Shown here piece by piece: positions 12,605 through 24,639 of a stretch of DNA of 64,000 nt. Position 1 is the first letter of the stretch, and each line of letters starts with the position of its first letter. The stretch covers positions 118,566,563 through 118,630,562 of the forward strand of contig OX411307.1 in NCBI GenBank assembly GCA_948150685.1, read 5' to 3'. The DNA is from Rhaphigaster nebulosa (Eukaryota; Arthropoda; Insecta; Hemiptera; Pentatomidae). The notes under the pieces are model-generated. The model ran no database searches. It had not been told where the DNA came from and worked only from the letters and a program-made list of their open reading frames with translations. The position numbers and the translations under genes were made by a program.

Positions 12605-12800
12605 AGCCACACTCAACCTATCTCTAGCAAACTCTAATCCGACGCAAATTGAGGTTATATTTCTAATTAATTTGGCTTCATTTGAGCAGTGGAGGAAAAT
12701 AGCACGTTGCTTCGACTTTTAGAGTTCATATTTCTCGTGATATTATTTTAAATTATCCTCCTTTTTGCGAGTCATTCTAGCCCAATCCTTTAGATTCAAA
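12605..12800 (+). repeat. Direct repeat, copy 2 of 2
   Basis: Second copy of the 11905-12090 sequence, same orientation. A 119-codon frame at 12363-12722 overlaps it, but the repetition and low complexity argue against a gene. Confidence 0.65.
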
Positions 12801-13354
12801 AAAGCCTCCTTGTATTTTTAATTTTCTCACTCTACATTTTTCTGATCACCCTTAGAATGTCAGATCCCAACCTGCTGTTTTCATACCCCTTGCCTATATC
12901 CTTATCTTAAATCTATAATACGTAAATCTTTTTCTAAAGCACCCTTTAAACATCGCTTATTTCTTCCCCTATTTAATCATCAATCCACAGCGCCCATGTG
13001 GAAAATATTCATTAATGTTTAAACAAATGCCTATGGCTTCTAAAAATTATCTACAAATGTATATTTGTTGATATAGCTAGATATATATAGTCTGTGCAAC
13101 TATACTATTTCGAGGGACAGTTGTCTCATTGTCAATATAAAAATTATATATCATAAAAAAAAAGAAAAAAAGTTATTAGCAGTCTTATCACGTGCTAAAG
13201 GAATACTACACATAGCGCTCTGGTAGATTCAGGGTTAAAGTCTTTTAAGCTTTTATGAGTCAAAGGTTTTATGACCTGGAAACATACTTACTAGATTTCC
13301 TGTGAAACGCTTGTTCTGGATTTTTCTTTTATTTTCTTCTGATTGACTTTTATG

Positions 13355-13887
13355 CCGGCTTCACACCAGTGGCAAATCGTTTGTCAAACAACTTGGCCAA
13401 TGTTTGCGAAGTTTGAAATGTGAAAGTACAACTGTACAAATGGGGCATCCACAAACTTGGCAAAACATTTGACTAATCCCAAATGTTTGCGAAAATACGT
13501 GGTTTATAAAAAAAAGTTAAGTAAAGAAAAGTACGAATCAATACAATAAATGGAATTAACAACCAGAAGTTATCAAGTTATGAATCATCGATTATTTCAA
13601 TATAAACTTTAATGTGGCAAAAATTATAAAATCCACTATTCAGGTAAAAATGAGGAACCCGTTGGGCAAACAGTTCGTCCCTGGTGTGGATGGAACGCAA
13701 TGGCAATGGCAAATCCCTTTGATGTGAGAAACAAAACCGCTCCGGAACAGTCAGTGCAATTGCCAACGCAAACATCGGCCTAGTACTTTCACCAATGCTC
13801 CAACATTCACAAATATCCCGGTCCACACCGGTGGCAAACGATTTTCCAAAAAATGTGTCAAACGATTTGGCTCTGGTATGGAGCCGG
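13355..13887. mobile_element. Non-autonomous DNA transposon, ends CCGGCT
   Basis: The left end CCGGCTTCACACCAG and the reverse complement of the right end CCGGCTCCATACCAG agree, and both continue into AAATCGTTTG. Subterminal copies of TGGCAAAC and GTTTG-type words recur inside, near 13400, 13480 and 13813-13838, as expected for transposase-binding repeats. Length is about 533 bp. A minus-strand frame of 82 codons inside is not recognisable. The end sequence recalls PIF/Harbinger elements, but I could not define a 3 bp duplication. Confidence 0.6.
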
Positions 13888-14160
13888 AGTTAGCCTCACG
13901 TAACTGAAGAATTTACACATGATCTCAACCAAATCAAAACCTCGTGTTACAGTTGTTTTTATAATGGCTTAAAGCGCATTTTTATTTTAATATATCTGCA
14001 CATCAATATATTTTTTTTTAATTTATAATATTTGTAAATTGCCATAAAGACATGCGAAAACGTATAAAATAAAGCTTAATAGCGGAAATATTGTTTATAT
14101 GCTTAATAAATTATTCATTAAACGAATAAATAATTCAAATCTTGCGGTTGCAACATACCT

Positions 14161-14499
14161 TTAGGAAGAAATTTGTTTATTCTGAGTATTCGGTCGTTGA
14201 TATGATGGCATCATTCTTTCCACGATAAATTGCAATATCACTCGAATCCTTTGGAAGACCTCTTTTCCATTACTATCTACGATATTCCGCCAAATATTGA
14301 AAAGGAAGTGGTCCCGTGGCCTTCTAACATAACAATCTATCATTAGAGTGGCTTCTTCCCATGTCAAATTCAAGTTGTTTACTCCTATTTCATGTGTGTA
14401 CAGCTCATTAACTTTATTTGCCTTGTATACAATTGTAATTTCAATAAATATTAAATAAACACAAAATAAGATAATCTCTTGTAATAAATTACCAAACAA
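14161..14499 (-). CDS. Unrecognised open frame, 112 codons
   Basis: An open frame on the minus strand with a hydrophobic N-terminal stretch (residues 7-25) followed by a segment with LTWEEATLMIDCYV. That segment loosely recalls the W-x-x-E-E-x-x-x-L-I start of Myb/SANT- or MADF-like DNA-binding domains. The other tryptophans and helices of such domains are not clear. It starts 270 bp beyond a DNA transposon, and such transposons can carry a Myb-like gene, but there is no direct link. It may well be chance. Confidence 0.15.
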   Translation of the reverse strand: MFGNLLQEIILFCVYLIFIEITIVYKANKVNELYTHEIGVNNLNLTWEEATLMIDCYVRRPRDHFLFNIWRNIVDSNGKEVFQRIRVILQFIVERMMPSYQRPNTQNKQISS

Positions 14500-14639
14500 A
14501 TCACTGTTGGCTAATCATTATTTGTCTTTCCCCAAGTGATTAGATTTTTACATTAGCACTCATTAAGAAAATGAAACCAGAAAACAGTATTAAAAGTTTT
14601 AAAAGAAAAAGTATATTAGTAAACTTAGTCGACTGGTAA

Positions 14640-15620
14640 GTGACCTCTTTTTTTTTTTTTATATCTGGAGCTTATACATTCAATCTTAGGTTTTTTTTTT
14701 TTTTGTTTTCTTTATATATATATTTATTTATTAATAACATGTCTATTTCTGATCCTTGATAGCGATTTCAGGAGTAACGGATTAGTACATTAAATGTAAT
14801 GCGTGGAAGAAGAATCCCTAATGGACTGGTCGATTAGTTCCAGGTAAGTCGATGGGCCATTGTAGAGGGTGCTAAGATACTAAGGTAAGTAGCAACACCT
14901 TGTAGTTGTTATTTGCTACATTTGAAGAGCAATTGCGTTAGTGTTAAAATGAGGGAGAGCGCCTGCGGGTTGGGCCAGTATTGATCCCCCTCCTCTACCT
15001 ACCCCCCCCCCCCCCCCATCATTTTTACAGATTTTTATTTTTGTGATTTGTATTAACCTGTATTAATTTTTTTTGCTTTGGCTCAACGTCTTGCCTAGGA
15101 ATTGAGGTTGATTTGATGCCCTTCAATCATGACTTCGCAACTTAACCTCACCATACCACCCCCGCACTCCTCTTTTTCCTCGTTCGTTCTAATTACAACC
15201 ACTTCACACTATCATTGTGAGGATCTAGCCATGAATTTCAATTCGAACAATGCATTGAAATTTTATACTTTAAAATATATTTTCAATTTAGATGATTTGT
15301 TAACTTACGATTAAAACATATGAAAAAAAAAATCAATTTCATCAAAAATATGCTATTGTTCCTGTGAAAGAAGGTTAACATGGAACACAATTTTGAAACG
15401 TAGAGAAACTTATCTTCAATTCCTACATAAATACTTATTTACGAATCCTCTAAATTCAGTTCTTTTTTTAAAATATGTCACTGTTACTTTGGACATTAAA
15501 CAGCAATAAAACAGTATTGAATTATGTTCACTATACTTGGCAAATTAGACATAAGTTATGCCTCAACGACTCCAACGTAAAAACAAAAGGAAAATATTAA
15601 TGTAATGACAATATCCGAAA
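14640..15620. other. No gene recognised; includes a poly-C run
   Basis: A run of about 16 C at 15002-15017 stands out in otherwise AT-rich DNA. The surrounding 14820-15130 is somewhat GC-richer and may be an old element, but no motif is visible. Confidence 0.4.
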
Positions 15621-15623
15621 TAA

Positions 15624-15720
15624 GACTAACTTTGTTCAGTTTCTCATCCTCCTTATATACATTTTGGCTGCCGTTTACAGCCGTATGTGGTATCAAGGCT
15701 AATACTGTTGCACTCCAGGC
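15624..15720 (+). repeat. Left ~90 bp direct repeat flanking gypsy remnant
   Basis: Nearly identical over about 75 bp to 18367-18445, sharing TTCTCATCCTCCTTATATAC and CCGTTTACAGCCGTATGTGG. Both copies are in the same orientation on either side of a minus-strand Ty3/gypsy pol remnant. They may therefore be remnants of its LTRs, though each is far shorter than a normal LTR. Confidence 0.55.
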
Positions 15721-15934
15721 CCTTAACTCCCCCCTGCCAGTTTACGAACATTTCACGTTTACGAACATGTTTGCAAATTCATTGGAACGGAGAGCGCAGT
15801 TCTCAGTCGTTAAGGCCTCACATTATACACTTACTAGACTATGACTTTATTTACACCTCACTGCTCCCAGTAATCACTTCACTCACCCTACATACATAAA
15901 TATATAATAGCATATATAAATGAAAAAAAAAAAA

Positions 15935-16132
15935 CACTTCCCAGTAGGAATTGGTCTCCAGGGAAGTTAGACCATCACTCCCTAAGGGGAAGGCCCACAT
16001 AAATTAACAGAAAAAAAAAAAGAAAAAAAGTTCATAATATTGTAAATATTGTAAGTAGCATCAGAAGTAAAAATAGTAAAATTCTGTTACTTTTTGTAAT
16101 AAAAGGCTTTATTCATTCATTCATTCATTCAT
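15935..16132 (+). mobile_element. LINE 3' end with (ATTC)n tail
   Basis: A non-coding stretch ends in TAATAAAAGGCTTT and then five ATTC units (16111-16132). A short tandem 3' tail after an AATAAA-like signal is typical of several non-LTR retrotransposon families. The 5' part is absent. Confidence 0.5.
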
Positions 16133-16229
16133 AAATGAAAAAAAGTAGAAAATACAAAATAAAAAACAAAGAATATACATCAGAAAAAATGTATAACCCT
16201 TCTGAATTCAAAATTCATTTCTATAGATT

Positions 16230-18262
16230 TTTCTTTTACTCACTATTTTACAATAGTGCTGTGCGCTGAGACAAGGACACTCCAGCTCGTTACGGTCCTA
16301 CTATTGGGAGCTTTAATTGCTCGATGTGAATCTCTTATTAGGTTCGCTGACATTCTCAAAGTGACTGTATTATGTTCTCTAATTATAATCGCGCTAAATG
16401 GCCCCTCGTATCGCAACAGCTCCTTTCTCCATTGGAAATTATCTTACGATAAACGATGGGCCCGATTCTTTTCGTCCCATCACGTCTTTTACTCGAAGAT
16501 TTTCCCGCGCTACCCTACTGCGCTTTTCCTTGTCGATTTTCACGCAGACCTTCTCCCATCGTTTTCCCAATTCGATCATGTTATTCAACAAATTTCCCGC
16601 AATTTCGTCGTTACCCGCCGTATCCCCATAATCCAGGCGCCGCTGCCCGCAACCCGAAAATTACTTCGAACGGCGAGAACCCTGTCACTGTGTGGATGGA
16701 GTGGTTGTACGCTACTACCTGGTACACTCTCAAATGGTCGCTCAGGGTGCTGTGTAGCCTTTCAATGTTCCCTCTACTCTTAGGGTGACTAGTGTATTAA
16801 GATGCCACACTACATCCAGCTTCTTTATTTCCCTCTAATCTGATCATTATCGAAGTCCCTCCTCCCGTCTGACGAAAATCGCTCTGGCCACCCGTAAAAT
16901 TGAAATCACATCTGGAGCGCTCGCAGGACCACTTCCGCTGATCATTCGTGGATCTGGTGTGCCATCGCCGCTTTACTGAAGAGGCCAATGATCGTGACCC
17001 ACTTTTATGCTCTCCAGATGAATGTATACACTTGTAAATCCCATAACGTCGTGTCCGCAGTCGGCGTCTCCTCCTGTCTTCCTCTTGGGGGGATGCCTGT
17101 CATTTTTGGTGGCGAGAAATAAGGAACATATCCCCATGGTCTCTGGATGGATTTCATCATTCCCTATCAAAAATAATTCCGCCGCAGCGCCTGCAAATTT
17201 TCGTTCACCCCGCGGTGATTGTTCCCCCTTGGTAGTACGCAAGCGTCAGCTCTTTCTCTTGTCCTTCGTCTCTCATGATATCCGCTATTAGCTTACAGCG
17301 GATGAAGGTCCGGTCCATCCCGATTTGCTCGGACCGCAATAATTTCTTAATCTTTTTCCAGATCGTGGCGTTTCCCATTTAGAGATGGTAAGTCGCTCCT
17401 GGCTTCGACGCATCCTTAAGCGCTCTGCAATTTTGGTCCTCTCTCGCTCCTGGTTGACACCAAAAGGAGTTGATCTTGCTGCGTCCATATCGGGAGTATT
17501 CCACCTTCATGAGGCCTGGTTTTCCAGATTATTTGGCGCCACTTGTTGTTTATCAGCTCTTCCATTTCTTCCATCTCCGCTGGTCTTTCCTCGGTCGAGC
17601 TCCTCTCTCCTGAGGATTCTCCTTCTTCGTTCGGGTGTCCTTTTCGTCAGAAATCGACGGACGAAATAGATGGTCCCCCATTCACCTCCTCTATGGCATT
17701 TACCGAGATGGCCCAGGGCAGCAAGTCAGCGACTACGTTCTCATTACCTGGCCTATACACTATTCCCATATTTTACTGGGTTATGAGCTCTTTCCATCTC
17801 GTATCTCTCGCTGAGGATTCCTTTAATGTCCCCACCCATTGCAGGGGTCTGTGATCGGTGTGGACAGGGAATCGCCGCCCATTTTCCGAATGGCCTCTGC
17901 TTTGTTGGATTTGACTCCATATTTCGTGATCGTATGGCCTAAAAATTTGATTTGGTCCTGCCCTAAGAGTGATTTTTCGCTCGATAGTTTTAGACCACAC
18001 TGGCGCACTCGTACAAAGACACTGTGCAGGTGCCTAACGTGCTCGGCTTCAGATTTACTGAACACTAATAGGTCCCCCTTAGGAATTCGTCTATGAGGCG
18101 CTGAAACGTTATTGGGGTGTTCTTCAATCTGAACGGCATCCGCGTGAATTCGTAGTGCCCCCTCTCAAAAGTGAATGCAGTTTTGTGTTGATCCCTCGGG
18201 TACATTCGGATTTCGTGGTATCCCGACTTAAAATCCAGTGTACTAAATACCCCCTTGAAATG
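16230..18262 (-). pseudogene. Ty3/gypsy pol remnant (RT, RNase H, integrase)
   Basis: Read on the minus strand from 18262. An RT palm segment has STLDFKSGYHEIRMYPRDQH and TAFTFERGHYEFTRMPF. Then come a FSKSEAEHVRHLHSVF connection block, an RNase H piece with VHTDHRPLQW, the VYRPGNENVVADLL block, and an integrase region with ERLHSTLSDHLR-like sequence and HSIHTVTGFSPFEVIFG. Last is a C-terminal GPF-type module near 16380. The YxDD active-site segment is deleted between LIDEFLRG and LLVFSKS (about 18070). Much of the RNase H is missing near 17880, and many stops and frameshifts occur. Gag and protease are absent; the RT stops at a microsatellite at 18262. The element is dead. Bracketing direct repeats may be its LTRs. 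Confidence 0.85.
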
Positions 18263-18283
18263 TATGTGTGTGTGTATATATAC

Positions 18284-18344
<61 letters not shown>
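18261..18344. repeat. (TG)n-(TA)n compound microsatellite
   Basis: TG repeats pass into TA repeats and end in CACACA. The tract abuts the truncated RT of the gypsy remnant. Confidence 0.9.
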
Positions 18345-18345
<1 letters not shown>

Positions 18346-18349
18346 GTTA

Positions 18350-18450
18350 TGCGTTTACGACTTATTCAGGTTCTCATCCTCCTTATATACATTTTGGCTG
18401 CCGTTTACAGCCGTATGTGGAATTAAGGCTAATACTGTTGCACTTCGGTC
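18350..18450 (+). repeat. Right ~90 bp direct repeat flanking gypsy remnant
   Basis: Second copy of the 15624-15720 sequence. The shared DNA even keeps the same open frame (FSSSLYTFWLPFTAVCGIKA), but this follows from nucleotide identity rather than selection for a protein. Confidence 0.55.
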
Positions 18451-18639
18451 CTTATCTTATATATATACGAGTATATACATACAATAAAATAAAAAAAATG
18501 ATATATGATGATAAACACGAAAGAAAATTATAACCAAACAATAATAACTACAAAATTAATAAGAATAAAATAACAATAATGAAATCTCATTCATTATTTA
18601 ATTACCATATTTACACATGACATGTGGACCCCCAAACCA

Positions 18640-18785
18640 ACTTTCTCTCCACATATGAGGGGTAAAGCAAGGCCCTATGAGATCCCATCGCATTTCTATC
18701 GCCATGTCATTGATACCGAAAGCCAGTGGATGCTTAGAGAGCTAAAGCCACAAATACTCTGGTCATGAGTGAAGAATCTGGCCGG
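18640..18785 (+). repeat. Dispersed ~130 bp repeat, copy 1
   Basis: Aligns with 59465-59590. Both start with CTCCACA and a GAGGGTAA-like word, share a GAGATC block, and end with AAGCC, CATGA and CTGGCC in the same order. No tRNA-type promoter boxes are evident. Confidence 0.4.
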
Positions 18786-19054
18786 GACTGCAATCATCAA
18801 ATTTATTTTTCAATAGATCTCATTGTACTTTCGTATTAAACAGTCGACTATATCTTCTGTTGTTATCTGACATAACCTGACACTGATAAAGTCTACCTTC
18901 TTCGTAATTATGGGGATTTGTGTGATGGCGTTTAAAAAATAAATTTTAATTACATTTCATTACTAAAATTTCTTTAATTAAAAAAAAAATAGAATATTCC
19001 TAAAGCTTTGTATTTGTGCGGTAGCATTCAAAATTCATATTCATTAGGATAATT

Positions 19055-19165
19055 AAAATTATTACTGTTTTAATTAGCCTTTTGCTCAGGAGATAAGCTT
19101 ATCCCCAACAGATCGTTTTCAGTTCAATTCGGGGCCTTACCTTAATTAAAATTTAGTTATTTATG
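19055..19165 (+). repeat. Partial copy of the 34.2 kb fold-back family
   Basis: Carries the AATTAAAATTATTACT-TTTAATTAG word, then GCTCAGGAGATA and CAACAGATC-TTTTCAGTT, in the order seen inside the element at 34371-34485. Confidence 0.45.
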
Positions 19166-19169
19166 TGAT

Positions 19170-19780
19170 GGGAATATCACGCTCATTTTTCCAAAACTAA
19201 ATAATAATCCTAAAGTTTTGAATATAGAATACTGCATTTTTTCCATATAAGGTAATAAAAAACGAGAAGATAAATATCACAAAAAAAAGAACTTATTAAT
19301 ACGACAAACTACATCAATAAACAATAAACATCATTTTCTCCTTCCGTATACGACATTTATTGGGTAATACTAACATAATGTAATTGCTTCCAGGCAATGC
19401 TTATGATTATTTTGTCCATTACTATTGTTGCGGGGAGGGAGGGGGGGTGCAATTACTAACAACTTACAAGAAATTTGTATTTACACTTTAAAGTTATTCA
19501 TACTTACTGGTATATACAGCTCAAGTCCTTTGAGATAAGTTTAAAAAAAATAAATTGCTAAGGGTACCTTTGGGGGGTCGGATACGGAAATAATCGGCCT
19601 ATTTACTAATCTTGCGCACAATTCACTACCCCTCACCAAAGTGACACCTAATTTTACACACATCTAATCTTCCTTATATGTCTCCTTATGACGTTTTGTC
19701 ATTTCTTTGTTGAGATGATAAAGTAGATGAATATCATAATATGAAAAATAAAAATCAGGGTTGATACAGGGAGTAGAATA
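19170..19780. other. AT-rich DNA, no gene recognised
   Basis: A G-rich run at 19431-19448 is the only notable feature. Confidence 0.5.
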
Positions 19781-19785
19781 TCCCT

Positions 19786-20420
19786 ATTTCATTAATAATG
19801 CTGTACGGTGTTAATAATTTCACCTTTCATGATCAAGTATTAACACCTTTTGATATTAAATCTGTTTGAAAATTGGAGTGGACTGTATGAAAAAAAGACT
19901 ATTTAAGACAATGGATACTATGGATTAATATATTTCTGAATTACATGCGGAATGGGGAAGCCAAAATTTGAACAATTATGATTAACAGGGTTAATTAAAT
20001 TTAAAAAGCAGGGTCTATTGAAGATGATGAGCTGTCGGAAGATTATGTTGAAGGTAGGTGAATAGTGGCAGATCATGCAAAAAAAAAGGTGACTTACTCC
20101 GTTTCATGAGCTTTGAGATTTCTTGAAATTATACTCTGCAGGCCTGCAGGCTTCTCCTCGTCTGTCGCTCATCTCTCTTCTCTCCTATGCCAGAGGACAG
20201 CTTCTTGCTCTACTCGGTCATTGTAGAGTAGCTCTGAAGAAAAAAAATGCTGTCTGTCTGGACCTTCAGATTTTTAATGTCCTGACCTGAATTCAGACCT
20301 GAATATTCTGGTCTTTTATGACCCCCTATACCTTTTAGTTCCTGCAGAGGGCGCTACCATCGCCTAGCTATCTCAACTACCGTGAGATGGCTCCACGTTT
20401 GCCTTTCATATTTCGGAAGA
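19786..20420 (+). repeat. Dispersed ~600 bp repeat, copy 1
   Basis: Colinear with 40068-40680. Shared landmarks are AGTGGACT-TATG with an A-run, GCGGAATGGG-AAGCCAAAA-TTGAACAAT, TGCAGGCTTC-TC, CAGAGG followed by AGCTTCTTG, ACTCAGCCATT-like, and CCTAGCT-TCT-AACTAC. Non-coding and unclassified. Confidence 0.6.
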
Positions 20421-20429
20421 CGAAATAAA

Positions 20430-21630
20430 TACTTCAATATGCAGGAAAAGAAAACAAGAAAGTAATACTGTATTTCATAAATTTACAAGCTGCAACTTAC
20501 TTTCGTTTCATCTAAAATGAATGAGATCATAATTTTTTTTTTTAAGTATAATCGAGTTTAGTCACTTCCCACAAAAAAAGGTGCTATGTGAAAATCTCCA
20601 ATAAATAATAACACTTTCTCTATAGATTACGTAATGATAATAAACTGATAAAAGATAATTCGGGTGAAGGGAGCTCAAAGAGACATCTCCTGGGACGTCA
20701 CCACTATGAAACAATGCCCGACATTATTTAAAAATTGTCTCGTGTCTTCCATTTCAAATGGGAAATATTGAATTGTATCGCTTTTTGATTGCACTTGTTT
20801 AAAATTTTATATTTAGATTTATGACAATTATTATTATTAAAATTGAGGGGATACAATTGGAATATAGCAAACATAAAGCCGTAAATTTAGAATTTATTCT
20901 TTTGTATTAATTTAAATTGTCCATAAACAAATATAATAAATAAAATTTCGCTCGGAATGCAGTCTCCTAAAATCTGCCGCTCGGGGCAAGTGCCCCCTTT
21001 GCTCCCCCCTGCTCTAAAATAACGGTAAACAACTTGCCAGTTGTAGATTTGTGAGCACATGTCTAGGAGTGAGGTACTTTCTCTAGTTGATGTCTTTTTA
21101 GACTGCTGAAGTGAGATGAGGTGCATTTTGTCTGCATATATCGTATGTGATCTGATTTTTTCTGCCCTGATGATGTATGAATCGGCGAAATGTCGAATAG
21201 TTTGTTGTTTGCCGCTATCTTTAATTTTATATCCTATACATATAAACCATTAAAACAAAGTATTTTATTTTCTTTACACGGAATAATTTGTTTTATGGAT
21301 ATCAAAATAATTTCCAAATGGATAGATCATCTCATACTTATTCCAATGTATTTCTGGGATAGAGTTTAAGAGCAGAACAGTTAAGTGCTGCTAAGACCTG
21401 ATCGTGGAGTAGAAGCTTAAATTAAGTGAATTGTGTCGGCCACTGGAACACATCAATCAACATTATCCCACTCCGGAAATGAGATGAGATGAGATTGGAT
21501 CGACTGAAATGATACATCAGGGATGCTTTACTTTCTCCATCTTCCGTTCTACATTGTTCGTATTTCCAAACAATCATCGATTTCTTTTTAATTGTTCATT
21601 TATAATCTTTTGGCCTTGGGGGAAAAAAAA
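20430..21630. other. No gene recognised; possible transposon end
   Basis: The reverse complement of 20960-21015 reads CAGGGGGGAGCAAAGGGGGC and continues with CACTTGCCCC, the style of a hAT-like terminus. No partner end was found. Confidence 0.3.
21167..21194 (+). ncRNA. Weak hammerhead-core-like motif
   Basis: CTGATGA at 21167-21173 and GAAATGTC at 21187-21194 are separated by 13 nt that do not form a convincing stem II. It recalls the better copies at 60.4-61.1 kb but may be chance. Confidence 0.15.
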
Positions 21631-21639
21631 AATGGTACA

Positions 21640-21885
21640 ACTTTACGATGCAGCCGCCTTATCAGTGGTGGGTGCCGCTCTAGAGCTCTCTAGCGTTATT
21701 TGTGCCAACTTTTCAAAACATTGTACTAACAAACATTTGTGCTAAACTTTTCATTCAATTGTAACATTCGTATGCTTTGTAATTATTAAAATTATTACTG
21801 ATTTAATTAGATATTATTTAGAATTATTAGTGCTGCCGAATTCCGCTCGCTACGTTCGCTCAAGAGATTAAAAAATTGTAAAATA
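21640..21885 (+). repeat. Half copy of the 34.2 kb fold-back family
   Basis: Begins GGTACAACTTTACGATG and continues through GCC-CCTTATCA, ACATTCGTAT, the AATTATTAAAATTATTACTG word and the CGCTCGCTACGTTCGCTCAA segment, matching the left arm at 34186-34400. Confidence 0.55.
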
Positions 21886-22670
21886 ATTTTACATTTTCGA
21901 AATTCTATTTCTCGCACTAACCTATCGTTTAATAACTGAACTAAATTTTTATTATCTGGAAATTACCTCTTGACTTTCTTAAAGGCGATATATATTAATT
22001 TTGAGCTAATTAATCGAGAATTGAAAGAATCGTTTCAATTTCCATTTTTGTTAGTTAATGGAAATTTATCCTACCATTCCCGTTTATTTCTGTTTTTATA
22101 TTTTTTTTTCTGGAATGTTGGAGGTTATGAACTCTTGCAAGAACTTATGAGAGCATCTTAAACATAAAAGGAAAATAAAAAAGAAGACTGATACCTTGCT
22201 TGGACTTGAAGAGACCTCAAAGGTCACGTTGAAAAACTAATATGCAATTTCAGGCTGCTGTTTTATAATATATTAATTTTTATAAAAATCCGGAAAATGA
22301 CTGAAGTACGAGTTCATGCATAGTTTGGGGACAAATTCATCATTTTAGTTGCAAATAACACTACTTCACAATTGCTCGTAACAATAAAATTAAATGTAAA
22401 GAAAGATTGAATTTTGACCAACGCAACTCAACCATGCCAGTTTTATTGAACTAATATTTGACAATTTAATAAAATAAAATAAATACTTTATTTTTTGTTT
22501 TTTTAAGTTTAATGGGATTATGGAAGTTTGCGGTAATTACAAATAATTAAGGGATAACTAAAATCAGACAAAATCCGATAAAGTTAGGAATGCTGTTTAT
22601 TTCTTAATGTTTGATTAAAATTACTCGATATAAATTCTTATGATATACTTATAACGTCAACTGATGTACC

Positions 22671-22959
22671 CAGAGGCGTACGCAGGGGGAGGGATCGGGG
22701 GAATATCCTTCCCCACGAAATGAACAAAAAAATTTAATTTTCATACCCTCCTATATAAGATTTGTATTTTGAGTAATATTTTGGGTAATATTTAATAATA
22801 ATGTTTGATACAATTTTCATGCTTAACCTTAAAACATACGCCCAATTTGGCGATTATACATATTTAGCAAATTATTTGCCTTCTTCTCTTTAAATCTCCC
22901 CCCCAAAAAATTTAAATCGCCTTAAAATTAAAAAAAAAAAAACCCTGATTACGCCCCTG
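22671..22959. mobile_element. hAT-type MITE with 8 bp flanking duplication
   Basis: The left end CAGAGGCGTACGCAGGG and the reverse complement of the right end CAGGGGCGTAATCAGGG are clear inverted repeats. Flanks are GATGTACC (22663-22670) and CATGTACC (22960-22967), matching at 7 of 8 bases. An 8 bp duplication and CAG-RGGCG termini are typical of the hAT superfamily. Length is 289 bp with no coding capacity. Confidence 0.8.
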
Positions 22960-22967
22960 CATGTACC

Positions 22968-24635
22968 AATGCCCCCATAGACCTGAATGAGCGATAATTT
23001 GGGCATATAATAAATGCTCATAAAATGTTGAGACAACTGTGACCTTTTTTACTTAACTATTACATCAAAAATAGTCTCCGTCCTTGAATCCTTATTGACT
23101 TATAATAAACTTAGTTAAATTTTTCCTATCCAACTATTCGATCAAAAGCCGTAACATTTTTTTTTTTTAAATTTGCCATACACTTTTTAAATTGCTTTAA
23201 CTTTTCTAAAGATTTATTTTCAAAAAGCTTTTCCAGTTTTAAAAAAAATAACAGTTTAAAAGGACAATTCAAATGAAACTAAGAACTCTAGAATTTTTAT
23301 CTTGTGTTAAAACGTAAGACGGTAGTATAATCTGTCTATAAAACCTTTAAGACCTTACTACAAAATAACAAAAAAAAAAAAAAAAAAAAAGGATTCTCGT
23401 CCTTATTATGTCCTTTAATTCGAAAAAGGGATGTTTCAAGAGTTTAGTATGAAGTTAAAAAATAAGATTCAAAGACATTGTAATAAAATTACTTTTAATA
23501 TACAATCTACGTTAAGACCTCTATGCCTCACCATTTTAATAAAAGATAATAAGCAAAAATCTTGATTGATTTTTTGTTTGGAGACTTGGCCTCTAATTCT
23601 TCTTTCGACTGACTGCTCAATTATGAGTAGGATCTTTATAGATTTACAAATATAGAAATTCAATGATATTTTGGAAGCCTTAAAGAAGGCTTGGGTGATT
23701 TAATTTTAAGATAAGTAGATAAATGAATAAATTAAAGGTAACCTAACTGGTATCTACTGGAAAATAATTAATTACATACAATGCAATAACAACGAAATCA
23801 GCGCAAAAATGTAGTTTTTACTAATCATATACATAAAAATTGTTCATGAAGTGAATTTATCTTGTTCAAACATAAAATTAGATCGATATTTCATCGAGAA
23901 AAAAAAAGTAAAATCAAGCCCTTAGACGTTTGGTCAGAGTAATACCTGAGTTTACATATTATTCAAATTAATTAATCTATTCAATAAATTAAACAAGCTC
24001 ACAACAATAAAGATGTGAATTAATAAATTTATGTCACCTCCACGTTAATCAAAGCAAACTTCCTCATGAACTGATCAGTTGCTACAACTTATAATCTATT
24101 TTATTATAATTATAATATAACTTATATAACTTATAATATAATTTTTTTAATTCTTACTCCACTGAATAATAATCTAAGTAAGCCAACAAACTTGTGGATT
24201 TTTCCAAATACGATAAGAATCGCCTCTGAAATTAATGTATGTAAAGTGGTGTAAGTGCGTACCAGATTTTATAAAGGTTGGCTTTAAATGCATGTAGAAT
24301 TTTTATTTTTGAAGTTAGACTTTTCCTCTATTTTTAAAAATGACCCATTTTTATGAGATTGATAATTCAGTTTAATAGTTCGTAATACGCATTTGCCCCT
24401 GATTTAAGGGGAAAGTGCGCACGAGGTATTTTGAACATTATTCAAGCAGTAGCGGTTGTGGAGCAAGTAAAAAATAGTCCGTCCTTAAAGGATTATAATA
24501 CTGATGTAAACCATAATCATAAAAAAAAAAGTTAAAATCAGCCTGAGATTCACATGCTACAATCTTCAGTGAGTCATGAAACTGGGATGTGGAATATATT
24601 TGAATCATGCATTCAACCTTTCCTATTTTAATCTT
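22968..24635. other. AT-rich DNA, no gene recognised
   Basis: Several homopolymer A/T runs, for example 23370-23390. A minus-strand 64-codon frame at 23469-23663 has no recognisable motif. Confidence 0.5.
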
Positions 24636-24639
24636 AAAT

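Noticed and set aside
12363..12722. 119-codon plus-strand frame as a host gene
   Set aside because: It overlaps a direct repeat (12605-12800), contains a poly-lysine stretch from an A-run and shows no domain.
16256..16783. 175-codon plus-strand frame
   Set aside because: It is the antisense shadow of the gypsy integrase on the minus strand.
15605..18487. Conserved 31-residue peptide in frames at 15.65 and 18.37 kb as evidence of a protein family
   Set aside because: The underlying DNA repeat is nearly identical, so peptide conservation follows automatically; the frames end just outside it.
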